Shown piece by piece: positions 63,428 through 64,000 of a DNA stretch of 64,000 bases (positions are counted from its first letter, which is position 1; every line of letters begins with the position of its first letter). The DNA comes from Mimachlamys varia. Its lineage: Eukaryota > Mollusca > Bivalvia > Pectinida > Pectinidae. Position numbers and translations under genes: made by a program. The DNA lies in the NCBI GenBank assembly GCA_947623455.1, contig OX392528.1, positions 200,001 through 264,000 on the forward strand. The letters run 5' to 3'. A model generated the notes under the pieces. The model was not told where the DNA came from. It did no database searches and saw only the letters and a program-made list of their open reading frames with translations.

Positions 63428-64000
63428 CAGGGGCGTAGCTGGAGGTATTTTGATGTGCAAGCCCCGCGACGTTTTCAATTTTGGGGAGGGGGTACTTCAC
63501 ATTTGGACTTCAAATGGTGATATTATTTTGGACTTGTTTAAATTATCATTGTCTGGCCTATCATTATACAAATTATTAATCCAAAAATGGAATACGATAT
63601 GTTTTATTTCCATGATGTATGGAAACAAATCATTGTTCATACCTTTCTTATGTCATTAACTCGTCAGTAAGTAAAACCAGAGACATTTACATGTAAAACC
63701 ATCTTACATATACATACGTCTTTGTTTATAAGTATATATGTTCTGTGCAGGACTCAGGAAGTAAGAACTTATGCTTGTGTTCTTAAGCGTAATTTTGTAT
63801 AATTCGAATAGGCCTAGTTTCACGAAAGTTCCTTAACTTAAAAATCTCCACAGAAAAGCATTAAAGAATTAACGGGAAAATCTTATGACAAAGGAATTTT
63901 CCTTAATTTCTATAATGCTTTCCTATGGAGATATTAACATGTAACTTAAGAAAATTGTGTTTGCTGACATTTTGTTTGAACCGAAAGATAGTAAAAATTG
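63428..64000 (+). mobile_element. Second copy of the CAGGGGCGTAGCTG TIR element, cut by window end
   Basis: It starts CAGGGGCGTAGCTGGAGGTA and follows the minus strand of 20,963-20,390 closely. Shared features are TCACATTTGGACTTCAAATG, TGTCTGGCCTATCATTATAC and the inverted pair built on ATCTCCA...AAAGCATT and AATGCTTTCCTATGGAGAT. The other end lies beyond the window. Its open frame of 119 codons is mostly CT microsatellite plus element and is not a gene. Confidence 0.8.

Noticed and set aside
63300..63659. 119-codon frame with a Ser/Leu repeat
   Set aside because: Its centre is the CT microsatellite and the rest is the TIR element; no independent evidence for a gene.

Overview
The window is eukaryotic, gene-poor and dominated by repeats. 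It contains spliced introns, tRNA-derived SINEs, LINE and LTR retrotransposon remains, MITEs and a very large satellite. The one gene-like locus belongs to a family I know from bivalves, lancelets and fish. Together with the repeat types this suggests a marine invertebrate, most likely a mollusc, but that is inference. I see no intact host protein-coding gene and no functional RNA gene.

Positions 1-2,069 hold a dispersed 300-bp repeat, tRNA-like SINE modules and a 385-bp MITE inserted in one SINE. Positions 2,266-8,345 (minus strand) hold a six-exon pseudogene of a transposase-like family (DUF6729-type, recognised from memory). Its introns still have good splice sites, but the reading frame carries at least four nonsense codons and several frameshifts. 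Its largest intron contains thirteen tandem 70-bp units related to a tRNA. Positions 8,346-12,540 are mostly featureless, apart from second copies of the 300-bp repeat and of the SINE.

Positions 12,540-24,720 are a stack of nested insertions. A degenerate LINE (endonuclease plus reverse transcriptase, + strand) is split by an 8.1-kb LTR retrotransposon (minus strand, 14,755-22,845). That element is split in turn by a 1.85-kb foldback-type element (17,335-19,182), itself hit by a 447-bp MITE, and by a 1.57-kb TIR element (19,396-20,963). Part of the LINE endonuclease, the segment coding for its GDFN motif, has been amplified into about ten 68-bp tandem copies. A second LINE remnant lies on the minus strand at 25,085-25,665.

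Positions 26,111-62,897 are a 36.8-kb satellite of about 695 head-to-tail 52-bp monomers, broken once, exactly in monomer phase, by a 603-bp insert that carries a 66-bp-arm hairpin. The array core has multi-level higher-order structure: shifts of 1,560, 2,184, 4,056 and 7,540 bp are exact multiples of 52. Its outer parts contain a 53-bp monomer class that I did not see in the core. The right flank (62,898-64,000) has a small tandem duplication, a tRNA-like segment, a CT microsatellite and a second, truncated copy of the TIR element found inside the LTR retrotransposon.

The strongest candidates for something undescribed are the satellite's hierarchical organisation and its in-phase insert, the foldback element with palindromic tandem-repeat arms, and the LINE-derived and tRNA-derived minisatellites.
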